DNA of 64,000 nt from Chloroflexota bacterium (lineage in GTDB: Bacteria > Chloroflexota > Anaerolineae > Anaerolineales > Villigracilaceae), in the NCBI GenBank assembly GCA_019873655.1, contig JAIOAU010000001.1, positions 209,984 through 273,983 on the forward strand, given 5' to 3'. The notes below the pieces were generated by a model. The model searched no databases and was not told where the DNA came from. It was given only the letters and a program-made list of their open reading frames with translations. A program made the translations under genes and the position numbers. Positions 35,042 to 45,462 of this stretch are shown piece by piece; the stretch's first letter is position 1, and each line of letters starts with the position of its first letter.

Positions 35042-36085
35042 CTAGAACATCATGGCGTTGATTTGGGCGATCGTCTCGGGGCGCGGACGCAGGTCGGCCT
35101 CCGTCAGACGGTTGAGCGGGGTCTCGGGCAGGTTGTGCATTTCGGTCAGCGTCGGCTTGTTCGGGTTGATGTAAATCAGACCGGTCAACAGCCAGTTGTT
35201 CTTTTGGGCCTCCTCCAGCACCTGGAAGGCGTGCGCCCGGTCGGTCGGGTCGTAATCCTTTTCGAGTTTTTTTAGGATGACGGTCGAACCGTCGTGCATG
35301 GTCACTTCGCGGACCTCGCCTTCCGCAAACTCGCCCTCCAGTTGGATTTCGGCCAGTTTGGGGACGTAGGCGATTTCGTGCAGCGGGGCCTCGTGGTCTT
35401 TGCCCCAGGTGTAGGAGTGGAAGGCGTTCTCCTGGTTGTTGAAGGTGACGCATGGGCTGATGATGTCGAGCACGGCGATGCCCTTGTGGGCGAACGCAAC
35501 CTTGATGAGTTCCTTGACCTGTTTCGGGTCGCCGGCGAAGGAACGGGCCACGAAGGTGGCCTGGGCGGCCAGGGCCTCCATGCAGATGTCCACCGGCATG
35601 TACTGGTTGACGCCCTGGTGCTTGAGTTGCAGCCCCTCCTCGGCGGTGGCCGAGAACTGGCCCTTGGTCAGGCCGTAGACGCCGTTGTTCTCGACGATGT
35701 AAATCATCGGCACGTTGCGGCGCACGGCGTGCTTGAAGCCGCCCATGCCGATCGAGGCGGTGTCGCCGTCGCCGGAGACGCCCAGGGCGCGCACCGAGAG
35801 GTCGGCGAAGACGGCGCCGGTCGCCAGGGGGGCCATCCGCCCGTGCAGGCTGTTGAAGCCGAAGGAGCGATTCAGAAAATAGGTGGGACTCTTCGAGGAG
35901 CAGCCGATGCCGCTGAATTTCATCACCTTTTCGGGGATGATGTCCATTTCGTAGCAGGCGGCGATGATTTGGCTGGCAATCGAATTGTGGCCGCAGCCCT
36001 GGCACAGGGTGCTGGGCGCGCCTTTGTAATCGAGTTTGGTCAGGCCGACTCGGTTGACTTGCGCGGCGGCAGGGGTAGCCATCAT
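35042..36085 (-). CDS. korB: 2-oxoacid:ferredoxin oxidoreductase, beta subunit
   Basis: A 347-residue TPP-binding subunit. Seen: LCQGCGHNSIASQI near the N-terminus, the TPP/metal motif ALGVSGDGDTASIGMGG, and KGIAVLDIISPCVTFNN. With the gamma-alpha subunit upstream it should oxidatively decarboxylate 2-oxoglutarate or another 2-oxoacid to the acyl-CoA while reducing ferredoxin. Its ATG overlaps the korA stop. Substrate preference (KorB versus PorB) is inferred. Confidence 0.9.
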   Translation of the reverse strand: MMATPAAAQVNRVGLTKLDYKGAPSTLCQGCGHNSIASQIIAACYEMDIIPEKVMKFSGIGCSSKSPTYFLNRSFGFNSLHGRMAPLATGAVFADLSVRALGVSGDGDTASIGMGGFKHAVRRNVPMIYIVENNGVYGLTKGQFSATAEEGLQLKHQGVNQYMPVDICMEALAAQATFVARSFAGDPKQVKELIKVAFAHKGIAVLDIISPCVTFNNQENAFHSYTWGKDHEAPLHEIAYVPKLAEIQLEGEFAEGEVREVTMHDGSTVILKKLEKDYDPTDRAHAFQVLEEAQKNNWLLTGLIYINPNKPTLTEMHNLPETPLNRLTEADLRPRPETIAQINAMMF

Positions 36086-37874
36086 TTCACCTCCTGAGCG
36101 AGGATGGCGTCTTTGACCCAGCGGGCGGTGAGGGGCAGCCCGTCGGTGTGACAGGCCGAGCGCAGGCGGGTCGCCTGGTCGGGCAGGGCGACGGTGAGAA
36201 TCTGATGCAGTTGGCCGTCGCGGTTGGATTCGACCACGTAGACGCGCTCGTGGCTCTCGACGAATTGGCGGACCTCCGGCGTGCAGGGCAGGGCGCGCAG
36301 GCGCAGGAAATCCGTTTTCAGACCCGCCTCCTGCCTCAGCAGGAAGCGCGCTTCCTCCACCGCCGGCGTGGACGAACCGAAAGCAATGACGCCGATTTGC
36401 GCGCCCTCGACGGCGTCGATGACGGGGCGCGGCACCAGGCCGCGGGCGGTCTCGTATTTCTTCTTCAGACGCAGCAGGTTGTTTTCCCAGTTATCGGGTT
36501 CTTCCGAGTAACGGGCGTTCTCGTCGTGGCCGGTGCCGCGGGCGAAGTACGCCGCCGCGGGGTGACGGTTGCCGGGCAGGGTGCGGTAGGGAATGCCGTC
36601 GCCGTCCACGTCCTTGTAGCGCGCCCAGATTCCGTTCAGTTTTTCCAAATCCTCTTCCCACAGCACCTTGCCGCGATCCATCGGGGCGTCGGGGTACTCG
36701 AAGGGCTTGCTCATCCATTGGTTCATGCCCAGGTCGAGGTCCGACATGACGAAGACCGGCATTTGCAGGCGCTCGGCCAGGTCGAAGGCTTTCCAGCCGA
36801 ACTCGAAACATTCCTGAACCGAGCCGGGCAGGAGCATGACCTGGTTGGTGTCGCCGTGGCCGAGGAAATAGACCTGGGTCAGGTCGCCCTGGGCGGTGCG
36901 GGTCGGCAGGCCGGTCGAGGGGCCGACGCGCTGGATGTCCCAGACGACGATGGGCACTTCGGCGAAGTAGGCCAGACCGGCGTACTCGGTCATCAGGCTG
37001 ATGCCCGGCCCGGAGGTGGAGGTCATCGCCCGCAGGCCGGCCCAGCCGGCGCCGACGGCCATGCCGATGGCGGCCAGTTCGTCTTCGGCCTGGATGACGG
37101 CGTAGGTGTGCTTGCCGTCGGCGGTCTTGCGCAGTTTCGGCAGGTACACGTTGAGGGCCTCGGCCAGCGAGGAGGCCGGGGTGATCGGATACCAGGCGGC
37201 GAACTGGACGCCGCCGTAGATGGCCCCCAGCGCGGCGGCGGTGTTGCCGTCGGTCATGATGTAGCCGGAGGTGGCGTCCATCGGTTCGACCACGTAGGGG
37301 TCCGATTTCGTCAGGTTTTGGGCGGCCCAGTCGAAGGCGGCGCGGACGACGCCCATGTTCGATTTAATGGGCGCTTCCTTGCCCTTGAAGTGGAAGGACA
37401 ACGCCTGTTCGATTTTGTCCAACTCGATGCCCAGGACTTGCGCCAGGACGCCGACGTAGACCATGTTGGCGATGTAGTCGCGCAGGTTGGGGTGACGTCG
37501 GCGGCGCGCGCCAGGGCCTTGACCGGCATCGGATAAACGGTGATGTCCTTGCGCTCGATGGGCAGTTTGATGTCGTCGGCGTAGAAAAAGGCCCCGCCGG
37601 GCAGGACCTCGGCCAGGTCGCGGCTGAAGGAGTTGGGATTCATGGCGACGACGATTTCATGCTCGTCGCGCCGGGCGATGAAGCCGTCCTTGTTGACTCG
37701 GATGGTGTACCAGGTGGGCAGGCCCTGGATGTTGGAGGGGAAGAGATTCTTGCCCGAGACCGGGATGCCCATCTTGAACAGCGCCCGCAACAGGGTCACG
37801 TTGGCGGTCTGCGAGCCGGAGCCGTTGATGGTCCCGATGGTGATGGAAAAATCGTTGACGATTTTGTTTGGCAT
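36082..37874 (-). pseudogene. korA: 2-oxoacid:ferredoxin oxidoreductase, fused gamma-alpha subunit, frameshifted
   Basis: The gene is split between two frames. From ATG 37874 the gamma domain reads MPNKIVNDFSITIGTINGSG to about residue 127 (KALARAADV). The rest, YIANMVYVGVLAQVLGIEL onward to the stop at 36082, continues in another frame with the alpha domain (AAWYPITPASSLAEALNVY, STSGPGISLM). The shift lies near 37488-37497, where one A or C is missing from an expected ADVNPNLRDY stretch. Because everything else is intact and korB is coupled to it, a sequencing or assembly deletion is as likely as true inactivation. AGGAG precedes the ATG. Confidence 0.85.
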
Positions 37875-38003
37875 GGGATCTCCTGCAGATTAGATGCCAA
37901 TTCCGACAAAAAGAGGCCGAAAGATGATAAATCAAACCGGCGGCGGGGTCAAGGGGAGGCGAAGTGCCACCGGACGGGGCCGTTGCAGCGAGGGGCAAAT
38001 GAA

Positions 38004-38029
38004 GCCCGACAGGCGGTTTCCTGTCGGGC
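38004..38029 (-). terminator. Hairpin after the M20 peptidase gene
   Basis: GCCCGACAGG (38004-38013) and CCTGTCGGGC (38020-38029) pair with a 6-nt loop directly after the stop at 38035. The following TTCATTTG is only weakly T-rich. Confidence 0.6.
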
Positions 38030-38034
38030 GCGCC

Positions 38035-39213
38035 TCATGCTTTCAGCAGGTCGGCTATGGCGGCGGCCATCAGCGCCGCGGCGCGCGGCAGGGCCTGCTC
38101 ATCGAAGTCGAAGCAGGGATGATGATGGGCGGCGTCCAGATTCTTTTCCTTGTTGGCCGAGCCGACGAAGAAGAAGCAGCCCGGCACCTGCTCCATCATG
38201 AAGGCCATGTCTTCCGACCCCATGGTGACGTTGTGGCTGGCGTCGATGCTGGCTTCGGGGAAGAGGCGGCGGGCGACGGCCTCGACCCGGGCGGCGGTTT
38301 TGGCGTCGTTGATGACCGCCGGCGTCAGGCGGGTCAATTCGACCTCGGCCGTGCAGCCGAAGGTCTCGGCCAGGCCGTAGGTGATGATTTCGAAGCGTTC
38401 GAGAATCTTCTCGCGCACCTCGGGTTCGAAGGTGCGGATCGTGCCGCTCAATTCGACCTGCTGCGGGATGATGTTGAAGGCCTCGCCGCCGTGGATGGTG
38501 CAGACGCTGACCACCGCCGACTGCAGGGGCGCGATGTTGCGGGAGACGATGGTCTGCAGGGCGTTGACGATCTGGCTGGCGGCCAGGATGGGGTCGTGGG
38601 TCTGGTGCGGGGCGGCGCCGTGCCCGCCCTTGCCGCGCACCTTGACTTTGAAGATTTCGGCCCCGGCCATGGCCGCCCCGCGGGCGACGCCGATCCAGCC
38701 GAGCGGCTGGTCGTTCCACAGGTGCAGGGCGAGGGTCACATCGGGGCGCGGGTTTTCGAGCACGCCCGCCTCGACCATGCGGGCCGCGCCGCCCAGGCCC
38801 TCCTCGGCGGGCTGGAAGACCAGTTTGACCGTCCCGGCCAGTTCGGCGCGGTGGGCGTGCAGCAGTTTGGCAACCGTCAGCAGGATGGCGGTGTGGCCGT
38901 CGTGGCCGCAGGCGTGCATCACGCCGGGGGTCTGGGAGGCGTAGGGGGCGCCGGTCTCTTCGGTGATGGGCAGGGCGTCCATGTCGGCGCGCGCCAGCAC
39001 CACCGGGCCGGGCTTGCCGCCCTCGAGCAGGGCGACCACGCCGGTCCCGGCGACGCCGGTCTGGACGTTCAGGCCGAGGGCGTTCAGTTCTCTGGCGACG
39101 ATTTCGGCGGTGCGGATTTCCTGGAAGCCCAGTTCGGGGTGCATGTGGAAGTCGCGTCGCAGGGCCTGCGTGTATTCGAACAGGACGGCGGCTTCGGCCA
39201 GGTAGTCGGTCAT
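38035..39213 (-). CDS. M20 family amidohydrolase (N-acyl-amino-acid/hippurate type)
   Basis: A 392-residue metallopeptidase-family protein. Seen: the ADMDALPITEETGAPYAS metal site, MHACGHDGHTAILL with the catalytic and metal His, and PAEEGLGGAARMVEAG, all typical of the HipO/AmhX branch that hydrolyses N-acyl amino acids. GGAGGAGAC precedes the ATG. It heads a minus-strand run but is separated from the PIG-L gene by 18 nt, so the two are probably co-transcribed. Confidence 0.93.
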   Translation of the reverse strand: MTDYLAEAAVLFEYTQALRRDFHMHPELGFQEIRTAEIVARELNALGLNVQTGVAGTGVVALLEGGKPGPVVLARADMDALPITEETGAPYASQTPGVMHACGHDGHTAILLTVAKLLHAHRAELAGTVKLVFQPAEEGLGGAARMVEAGVLENPRPDVTLALHLWNDQPLGWIGVARGAAMAGAEIFKVKVRGKGGHGAAPHQTHDPILAASQIVNALQTIVSRNIAPLQSAVVSVCTIHGGEAFNIIPQQVELSGTIRTFEPEVREKILERFEIITYGLAETFGCTAEVELTRLTPAVINDAKTAARVEAVARRLFPEASIDASHNVTMGSEDMAFMMEQVPGCFFFVGSANKEKNLDAAHHHPCFDFDEQALPRAAALMAAAIADLLKA

Positions 39214-39231
39214 GTCTCCTCCGTGAAAGGG

Positions 39232-39957
39232 TTAATGGAACAGGATGCGGCGGAATTTCTCTTCGTAGCGCGGGGCGTCGTCACGGCTGTCTTCGGTGTG
39301 GCGGGCGCGCATGCGCTTTTCGAATTCGACGGGGTCGCCGATCTGGGATTTGTGCTCTTTGAGGGCCTGCAGTTTGATTTCCCAGGTATCGGTGACATCG
39401 AGGACGACGTTGGGCTGGGCAGTCAGGGCGAGCCAGACCTCGCGCGGGGTGTGCGGCTGGAGGCCCTCAGCGAGCAATTCGGGGAAGTAGTGGGGGTTGC
39501 CGGCGGCAGGGAAGACGGCGTCCAGCACCACCTGACCGGCGGCGCGGTGGTCGGGGTGGTTCAGGCCGTAGCCGCTGGAGGGGAAGAGGTTGGTGGGATC
39601 GCAGGAGACCAGGATGTCGGGCCGCTCCTGGCGCAGGACACGCACCACCTCGCGGCGCAGGTCGAGGGTCGGGACGAGGTAACCGTCCTCGTGGTCGAGG
39701 AAGCGAATCTCGGCGACGCCGATGACGTCGGCGGCGCGGCGCTGCTCCTGACGGCGGTCGGTGCACAGTTCCTGGGGGGTGACGTCCATGCCGCCGCCCT
39801 TGTCGCCGCAGGTCAGCAGGCAGTAATGGATGCGGTGGCCGGCGCGCGCCCAGCGGGCGAGGGTCGCGCCGCAGAAAAATTCGGGGTCGTCGGGGTGGGC
39901 GAGGACGACCAGAATCTTTTGAGGCTCGGCCCAGACGCCGGGCGATTCCTCGTTCAT
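39232..39957 (-). CDS. PIG-L family deacetylase
   Basis: A 241-residue LmbE-like zinc deacetylase. HPDD at residues 21-24 follows ILVVLA, and the later HxxxH zinc ligand is in GLNHPDHRAAGQV. Family members remove the N-acetyl group from GlcNAc-based substrates, including bacillithiol or mycothiol precursors. Its ATG overlaps the stop of the PSP1 gene upstream by 4 nt. The substrate is not evident. Confidence 0.9.
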   Translation of the reverse strand: MNEESPGVWAEPQKILVVLAHPDDPEFFCGATLARWARAGHRIHYCLLTCGDKGGGMDVTPQELCTDRRQEQRRAADVIGVAEIRFLDHEDGYLVPTLDLRREVVRVLRQERPDILVSCDPTNLFPSSGYGLNHPDHRAAGQVVLDAVFPAAGNPHYFPELLAEGLQPHTPREVWLALTAQPNVVLDVTDTWEIKLQALKEHKSQIGDPVEFEKRMRARHTEDSRDDAPRYEEKFRRILFH

Positions 39958-40835
39958 GGTTTTTCTCTCTCGGTGCAGTTTTCGCAGGGTTGTTGGGCTT
40001 TGCGCCGCAGGGCTTCGAGTTCGTCCCAGGGCTGGAGTTCGTCGCGGTGGAATTCGCGGGCGCCGATTTCGGGCAGTTCGACCCGCACGCGCAGTTGCAG
40101 CGGCGAGACGTCGATGACCTTGCCTTCGCCGAGGGGGGTGACGACGCGCTTGTTGCGCTTGGGCAGTTCTTTGCGGGCGGCGGCGTATTGCTCGTACTCA
40201 TAGACCAGGCAGCAGCGCAGGCGGCCGCACATGCCGGTGATTTCGTCGGGCGTCAACGAAATGCCCTGCTCTTTGGCCATCTTGATGGAGATGGGGCTGA
40301 AGTCGGTCAGGAATTTCGAGCAGCAGCGCGTCTCGAGGCCGCAGGCGCCCATGCCGCCCAGCAATTTGGCGACGTCGCGCGGCCCGATCTGGCGCAATTC
40401 CACCTGCGCCGGGGCGAATTTTTTCTGCATATCATGGCGCAGGGATTTGAGATCGACTTTTTCCTCGGTCTCGGTGCTGAACATGATGGCCAGGCGGGCG
40501 CCGTCGAAGGAGTACTCGGCGGCCACGATCTTGACGCCGGGCAGTTTCAACTGGGCGGCGCGTTCGCGGCAGTCGATCAGGGCCTCGACTTCTTTCTGCT
40601 GCCAGACGCGGCGCAGGACGAGGTCGCGCGGGGTGGCGCGCCGCTCGACCGGTTTCCAGCCCTCGGGCGGTTTGACCGGATTTTCGATGATGGCGGTCAC
40701 CTCGCCCAGTTGTTTGCCGCGCGTCGTCTCGACGATGACGTGCTCGCCGGGGCGGATGTCGGGGACGGAGGAGGCGTCGAAATGATAGACTTTTCCGATG
40801 GGCGCAAAGCGGACGCCAACGATGAGCGGTTGCAT
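39954..40835 (-). CDS. PSP1 domain protein, RicT/YaaT-like
   Basis: A 293-residue protein. N-terminal GVRFAPIGKVYHFDASSV leads into the PSP1 domain with VIVETTRGKQLGEV, RDVAKLLGGMGACGLETRCCSKFL and GMCGRLRCCLVYEYEQYA; the last two carry the cysteines that help bind Fe-S clusters in RicT. A short tail has CENCTEREKP. RicT proteins act with RicA/RicF on RNase Y-dependent mRNA processing, but those partners are not here. Leaderless start with TATAAT 7 nt upstream. Confidence 0.9.
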   Translation of the reverse strand: MQPLIVGVRFAPIGKVYHFDASSVPDIRPGEHVIVETTRGKQLGEVTAIIENPVKPPEGWKPVERRATPRDLVLRRVWQQKEVEALIDCRERAAQLKLPGVKIVAAEYSFDGARLAIMFSTETEEKVDLKSLRHDMQKKFAPAQVELRQIGPRDVAKLLGGMGACGLETRCCSKFLTDFSPISIKMAKEQGISLTPDEITGMCGRLRCCLVYEYEQYAAARKELPKRNKRVVTPLGEGKVIDVSPLQLRVRVELPEIGAREFHRDELQPWDELEALRRKAQQPCENCTEREKP

Positions 40836-40842
40836 GGGGGGA

Positions 40843-40848
40843 ATTATA
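40843..40848 (-). promoter_or_regulatory. -10 box of the PSP1 gene (leaderless)
   Basis: TATAAT on the minus strand, 7 nt before the ATG at 40835. Confidence 0.5.
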
Positions 40849-40877
40849 CCGTAACGCAGACTTCGGAAGTCTTGCGA

Positions 40878-41927
40878 CTAGACGACGTTGATGGTGGGGG
40901 CGTTGTTCTGGCGCATGGCCTCGACGCTCAGGCGGGCGGCGACCTGTTCGGCGATCGCCCGCAGCGCCTGGGCGGCCGGCGACTCGGGATGGGCGACGAC
41001 CGCCGGCTGGCCGCTGTCGCCGCTGACGCGCACGCTCGCTTCCATCGGCACCGCGCCCAGGAAGGGGACTTTGGCGATGCGCGCCAGGTCCTCGCCGCCG
41101 CCTGCCCCGAAGAATTCGCCGCGCATGTTCTCGACCACGCCCAGGATCGGCACTTCGAGGGTCTGGAACATGCTCAGGCCGCGGCTGGCGTCTTCGAGCG
41201 AGACGCTCTGCGGGATGGTGACGATGACGACGCCCGAGAGCGGCAGAGTCTGGGCCAGGGAGAGGGCGGCGTCGCCGGTGCCGGGCGGCAGGTCAATGAT
41301 GAGATAGTCCAGTTCGCCCCATTCCACATCGGCCAGGAACTGGCGGATGGCCGAGTGGAGCATCGGGCCGCGCCAGATGAGCGGCTGGCCGGGTTTGACC
41401 AGGAAGCCCATGGACATCAGTTTCACGCCGTAGGCCTCGGCTGGGATCAGTTTGTTGTCCTTGGCGCCGGGGATTTCGCGAATGCCCATCATGGTCGGGA
41501 TGTTGGGGCCGTAGATGTCGGCGTCCAGCAGGCCGACCCGCGCCCCGCTCTGGGCCAGGGCGACGGCCAGGTTGACCGAGATGGTGCTTTTGCCCACCCC
41601 GCCCTTGCCGGATGCGACCGCGATCGCGTTGCGCACCGGCAGGCTGAGCAGGCCGCGCAGACGCCCATCGTGCGGGACGCTGGCGTCCATTTTGATGTCG
41701 ACTGTTTTGACGCCGGGCACGCCCATCACGGCCTGACGGGCGGCCTGTTCGATGCTGCCTTTGAGCGGGCAGGCCGGGGTGGTCAGAACAATCGTAAAGG
41801 AAACGCGGTCGCCTTCGATTTGCAGGTCGCGAATCATGTTCAGGCTGACCAGGTCTTTGTGCAGTTCGGGTTCTTGCACCTGGCTGAGAGCCGCCAGGAC
41901 GGCTTCGGGGGAGATTGTTTTGCTCAT
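40878..41927 (-). CDS. Mrp/NBP35 (ApbC) family Fe-S carrier ATPase
   Basis: A 349-residue protein. Residues 1-90 are a MIP18/DUF59-like domain; the P-loop [11 protein letters not shown] is near residues 105-115, with [16 protein letters not shown] and [17 protein letters not shown]. Such ATPases carry or assemble Fe-S clusters, and Mrp members are needed for complex I maturation. The usual C-terminal CxxC cluster ligands (after VVENM) are absent: the segment reads [12 protein letters not shown]. It is translationally coupled (ATGA) to the small Cys protein and lies behind nuoI, so an Fe-S role for complex I fits. Confidence 0.9.
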   Translation of the reverse strand: MSKTISPEAVLAALSQVQEPELHKDLVSLNMIRDLQIEGDRVSFTIVLTTPACPLKGSIEQAARQAVMGVPGVKTVDIKMDASVPHDGRLRGLLSLPVRNAIAVASGKGGVGKSTISVNLAVALAQSGARVGLLDADIYGPNIPTMMGIREIPGAKDNKLIPAEAYGVKLMSMGFLVKPGQPLIWRGPMLHSAIRQFLADVEWGELDYLIIDLPPGTGDAALSLAQTLPLSGVVIVTIPQSVSLEDASRGLSMFQTLEVPILGVVENMRGEFFGAGGGEDLARIAKVPFLGAVPMEASVRVSGDSGQPAVVAHPESPAAQALRAIAEQVAARLSVEAMRQNNAPTINVV

Positions 41928-42295
41928 GGGGTATCCATTTCGAGGGTCCGCGCGCTGGGCGCGAGAGAGGGCGAGGGTTTGCGCGCCAGGTGCGCCTCCA
42001 CGTCGCGGCAGGCGGATTCGAACAGGCGCAGGAGGTCTTCATCGGAGCCGCGGAAGCGCTTCAGCGTTTGCTGTGAACAGGTCAGGCAGCCCTGCATGGC
42101 GCGGTACGAATCGGCGTTGCAAGAGGCGCAGGCGTTCAGCCGCACCATCATCAGGACGAAGGCCGTCTGCTCGAGCGAATTGGCCCCGGCGGCGGCGACG
42201 CGCTGAACCAGCGCCCGCCAACCGGCAGAGCGCAGGTCGGCCAGGAGCGGGATGAGGCGGTCGGAGAAGAGCAGTTCGGTGTCGTTGGGGCGCAT
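41924..42295 (-). CDS. Small Cys-motif protein, unknown function
   Basis: A 123-residue protein starting at 42295. The core is [29 protein letters not shown], with five cysteines including two CxxC pairs that suit a zinc or Fe-S site. The remainder is helical and charged. I recognise no family. It lies 28 nt after the NuoI stop and its stop overlaps the Mrp ATG, so it is part of the nuoB-nuoCD-nuoI-mrp operon. A role in complex I or cluster assembly is an inference from position. Confidence 0.7.
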   Translation of the reverse strand: MRPNDTELLFSDRLIPLLADLRSAGWRALVQRVAAAGANSLEQTAFVLMMVRLNACASCNADSYRAMQGCLTCSQQTLKRFRGSDEDLLRLFESACRDVEAHLARKPSPSLAPSARTLEMDTP

Positions 42296-42323
42296 GGCTG
42301 CCGCGCCTGCTTGGGTGGAGGTC

Positions 42324-42959
42324 TCAGGCTTCGGGTTTGGCGCTTGCGGCAAGGCGGGCGGCCTCTTTGGCGGCGCGGGCGGCGTTCTCGCGGGCGGCGT
42401 TGAGCGGGCGGATGCTTTCGTAATAGGAGACCGGTTTGGCCAGTTTCTCCTTGTCGTACACGCTGCGCCCAAAGGAGGCCAGTTCGTAGTCGTGATCCAT
42501 CTTGATGGCGTCGAAGGGGCAGAATTCGGCGCACAGGCCGCAATTCATGCAGATGTCAATGTCAATGTAGAATTCCGCCGGGTCGGGGATCGGGCGGCCG
42601 GTCTCCGGGTCGGTGGTGCGGACGATCCAGATGCACTGCGGCGGGCAGACCCGCGAGCAGATACCGCACGAGGTGCAGCGCATCACCTTTTCGCCGTTCG
42701 GCCCTTCCTCGTAGACCAGGAAGGGGACGAAGCGGAATTCCTCCGGCACGGGCAGTTTTTCTTCGGGGTATTGAACGGTGAAGATGCCGCGCGTGTTCTT
42801 GCTGGCGCGGTGGGCGATTCCTTCCGGCGAACGGTAGCGCCGCTCGCCGCGCGTCACCTGCCGGAACAGCCAGACGGCGTCTTCCCAGTAGGTGTCCCAG
42901 AAGCGCTTGAGTGTGACGCCGAGACCTTTCAGAATACCTTTTCCATACATTTCGCTCAT
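42324..42959 (-). CDS. nuoI: NADH-quinone oxidoreductase subunit I
   Basis: A 211-residue 8Fe ferredoxin-type subunit of complex I. It has two CxxCxxCxxxC motifs, CTSCGICSRVCPPQC and CMNCGLCAEFCPFDA, for clusters N6a and N6b. An Ala-rich helical tail (ARENAARAAKEAARLAASA) extends the C-terminus beyond the usual length. GGAG precedes the ATG at 42959. The gene follows nuoCD by 13 nt. Confidence 0.95.
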   Translation of the reverse strand: MSEMYGKGILKGLGVTLKRFWDTYWEDAVWLFRQVTRGERRYRSPEGIAHRASKNTRGIFTVQYPEEKLPVPEEFRFVPFLVYEEGPNGEKVMRCTSCGICSRVCPPQCIWIVRTTDPETGRPIPDPAEFYIDIDICMNCGLCAEFCPFDAIKMDHDYELASFGRSVYDKEKLAKPVSYYESIRPLNAARENAARAAKEAARLAASAKPEA

Positions 42960-42972
42960 GGGTGGCTCCTCG

Positions 42973-44715
42973 TCAGCGGTCGCATTCGCCCAGCACGATG
43001 TCGATCGAACCCAGGATGGCGACCAGGTCGGCGATTTTCTGGCCGACGCACATCGGCCCAAAGGCGGTCAGGTTGATGAAGGACGGGGCGCGGACGTGAT
43101 AGCGCCAGGGGCTGGATTTGCCGGTCGAGACGATGTAGAAGCCGAGTTCGCCTTTCGGACCCTCGACTCGTCCATACGCTTCGCCGGGCGGGACGCGCAC
43201 CTGATAGGCCGGTTTGACGGCCATGATTGGCCCGGCCGGAATCTGCTTGACGGTCTGCTGGATGATGCGCAGACTCTGGCGGATTTCGTCGAAGCGAATC
43301 ATCATCCGGTCGTAGATGTCGCCGTTCGGGCGGCAGGCGACGTCGAACTCCAGGCGGTCGTAGATGCTGTAGGGTTCGGCCCGGCGCACGTCGTAGGGGA
43401 TACCCGAGGCGCGCAGCAGCGGCCCGGAGGTCGAGTAGCGGATGGCGTCCTCGGCCGTCAGCACGCCCTGGCCGATTCCGCGGGCGCGGATGATCTCGTT
43501 GTCGGCCAGCAGGTTTTCCAGTTCGTCCACTTTGCGCGGCAGGCGGTCGAAGGCCAGGTCGCGGACTTTTTCCAGCACGCCGTCGGGAAGGTCGCGCGCC
43601 ACGCCGCCGAAGCGGAAGTAGTTGCACATCATGCGCGAGCCGGAGACCGCCTCGAAGATGTCGAGAATCAATTCGCGCTCTTCCTGGGCGTAGAGCATGG
43701 GGGTGAAATACGCGCCCAGGTCGTTGAGCAGGAAGCCGATCGCCCAGACGTGGTTGGCGATACGGGTCAGTTCGGCCATCATCACGCGGATGTACTCGGC
43801 GCGTTCGGGCGGGGTGATGCCCATCAGTTTTTCCACCGCCAGGGCGTAGCCGAAGTTGTTGCTCATCGAGGTCAGGTAATCCAACCGGTCGGTGTAGGGC
43901 ATGTTCATCAGGAAAGTGTTGCGCTCGCCGATTTTCTCGTGGTTGCGGTGCAGGTAGCCCATGACCGGCTTGAGGTTGACGATGGTCTCGCCGTCCAGGA
44001 CGACGGCGACGCGAAAGACGCCGTGAGTGGAGGGGTGGTGCGGGCCGATGTTGACCAGCAGGTGCTCGGTCTCCAGACCGCTTTCGGTCTTCTGATATTG
44101 CCGGAGCGCCTCGTAGAGCGCCTTTTCGGGGTCGAAGTCGGTCTTCTTGCGGGGGTCGAACCCGGCCGGGAAGGAGAGGTTGTCGCCCAGACGGGCCTTG
44201 TCTTCGGCCATCTGGAATTTGCCTTCCGGCCAGCGCGATTTGAAGGGCTTGAATTCTTCTTCGAAATAGGCCTCGCGCCAGTCCTTGCGCAGGGGGTGAC
44301 CGGCGAAATCCTCCCACATCAGGATGCGGCGCAGGTCGGGGTGACCGGTGAATTTGATGCCCAGCAGGTCCCAGGCCTCGCGCTCCTGGAACTCCGCGCC
44401 GGGGTAGATGGAGACCAGGGAGGGCACCTCGACGGGGTCGCGGCGCTCGACCTGGACCTTGAAATTGACGCCCGGCCCGCCGGTCGTTTTATAGGCGTGA
44501 TAGACGACTTCCATCTTGCCTTCGGGCAGGTAGTCCACGCCGGTGACGGAGGAGAGGTAATCGTAGCCGAGGTCGTCGCGCAGGGCGCGGGCAAAGTCGA
44601 GCAGTTTGTCTTTTTCGACGATCCAGCCGGAGTAGCCGGGGCGGGAGTCGGGAGTCACCCAGCCGGGGAAGCGGGCGGCCAGGTCGAGGGTCTCGACAGG
44701 AGCGGGAGCGGTCAT
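42973..44715 (-). CDS. nuoCD: NADH-quinone oxidoreductase fused subunits C/D
   Basis: A 580-residue fusion of NuoC (about residues 1-165, with [27 protein letters not shown]) and NuoD (about 205-580, with [25 protein letters not shown], and the C-terminal DIVLGECDR). The quinone-site His and Tyr of NuoD ([15 protein letters not shown]) are present. The NuoCD fusion is common in several bacterial lineages. Just one nucleotide separates it from nuoB. Confidence 0.96.
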   Translation of the reverse strand: MTAPAPVETLDLAARFPGWVTPDSRPGYSGWIVEKDKLLDFARALRDDLGYDYLSSVTGVDYLPEGKMEVVYHAYKTTGGPGVNFKVQVERRDPVEVPSLVSIYPGAEFQEREAWDLLGIKFTGHPDLRRILMWEDFAGHPLRKDWREAYFEEEFKPFKSRWPEGKFQMAEDKARLGDNLSFPAGFDPRKKTDFDPEKALYEALRQYQKTESGLETEHLLVNIGPHHPSTHGVFRVAVVLDGETIVNLKPVMGYLHRNHEKIGERNTFLMNMPYTDRLDYLTSMSNNFGYALAVEKLMGITPPERAEYIRVMMAELTRIANHVWAIGFLLNDLGAYFTPMLYAQEERELILDIFEAVSGSRMMCNYFRFGGVARDLPDGVLEKVRDLAFDRLPRKVDELENLLADNEIIRARGIGQGVLTAEDAIRYSTSGPLLRASGIPYDVRRAEPYSIYDRLEFDVACRPNGDIYDRMMIRFDEIRQSLRIIQQTVKQIPAGPIMAVKPAYQVRVPPGEAYGRVEGPKGELGFYIVSTGKSSPWRYHVRAPSFINLTAFGPMCVGQKIADLVAILGSIDIVLGECDR

Positions 44716-44716
44716 C

Positions 44717-45343
<627 letters not shown>

Positions 45344-45376
45344 CGCTTCTCCTTGTCCGGCATTGGAAACGGGGCG

Positions 45377-45405
45377 ATTATAGCGTTTGGGACGCCTCCA
45401 GTCAA
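45377..45405 (-). promoter_or_regulatory. Promoter of the nuoB operon
   Basis: TTGACT (45400-45405) and TATAAT (45377-45382) on the minus strand with exactly 17 nt between, one of the best sigma-70-type promoters in the window. Predicted transcript start near 45370. Confidence 0.7.
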
Positions 45406-45449
45406 CCGAATTAAGAAAATATATATTTGCGTAATTCACAAAAGATGAC

Positions 45450-45455
45450 TATAAT
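45450..45455 (+). promoter_or_regulatory. -10 box of the SufR-like regulator gene (leaderless)
   Basis: TATAAT 7 nt before the ATG at 45463. A TCACA (45436-45440) and TGTGA (45455-45459) inverted pair brackets it and could be an operator. Confidence 0.5.
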
Positions 45456-45462
45456 GTGACAA

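Noticed and set aside
37894-40203. 769-codon plus-strand ORF
   Set aside because: Runs antisense to the M20 peptidase and PIG-L genes and has shadow-type composition.
45436-45459. TCACA-N14-TGTGA as a Crp/Fnr site
   Set aside because: Spacing does not fit the N6 or N4 layout of the other sites; kept only as a possible operator for the SufR-like protein.
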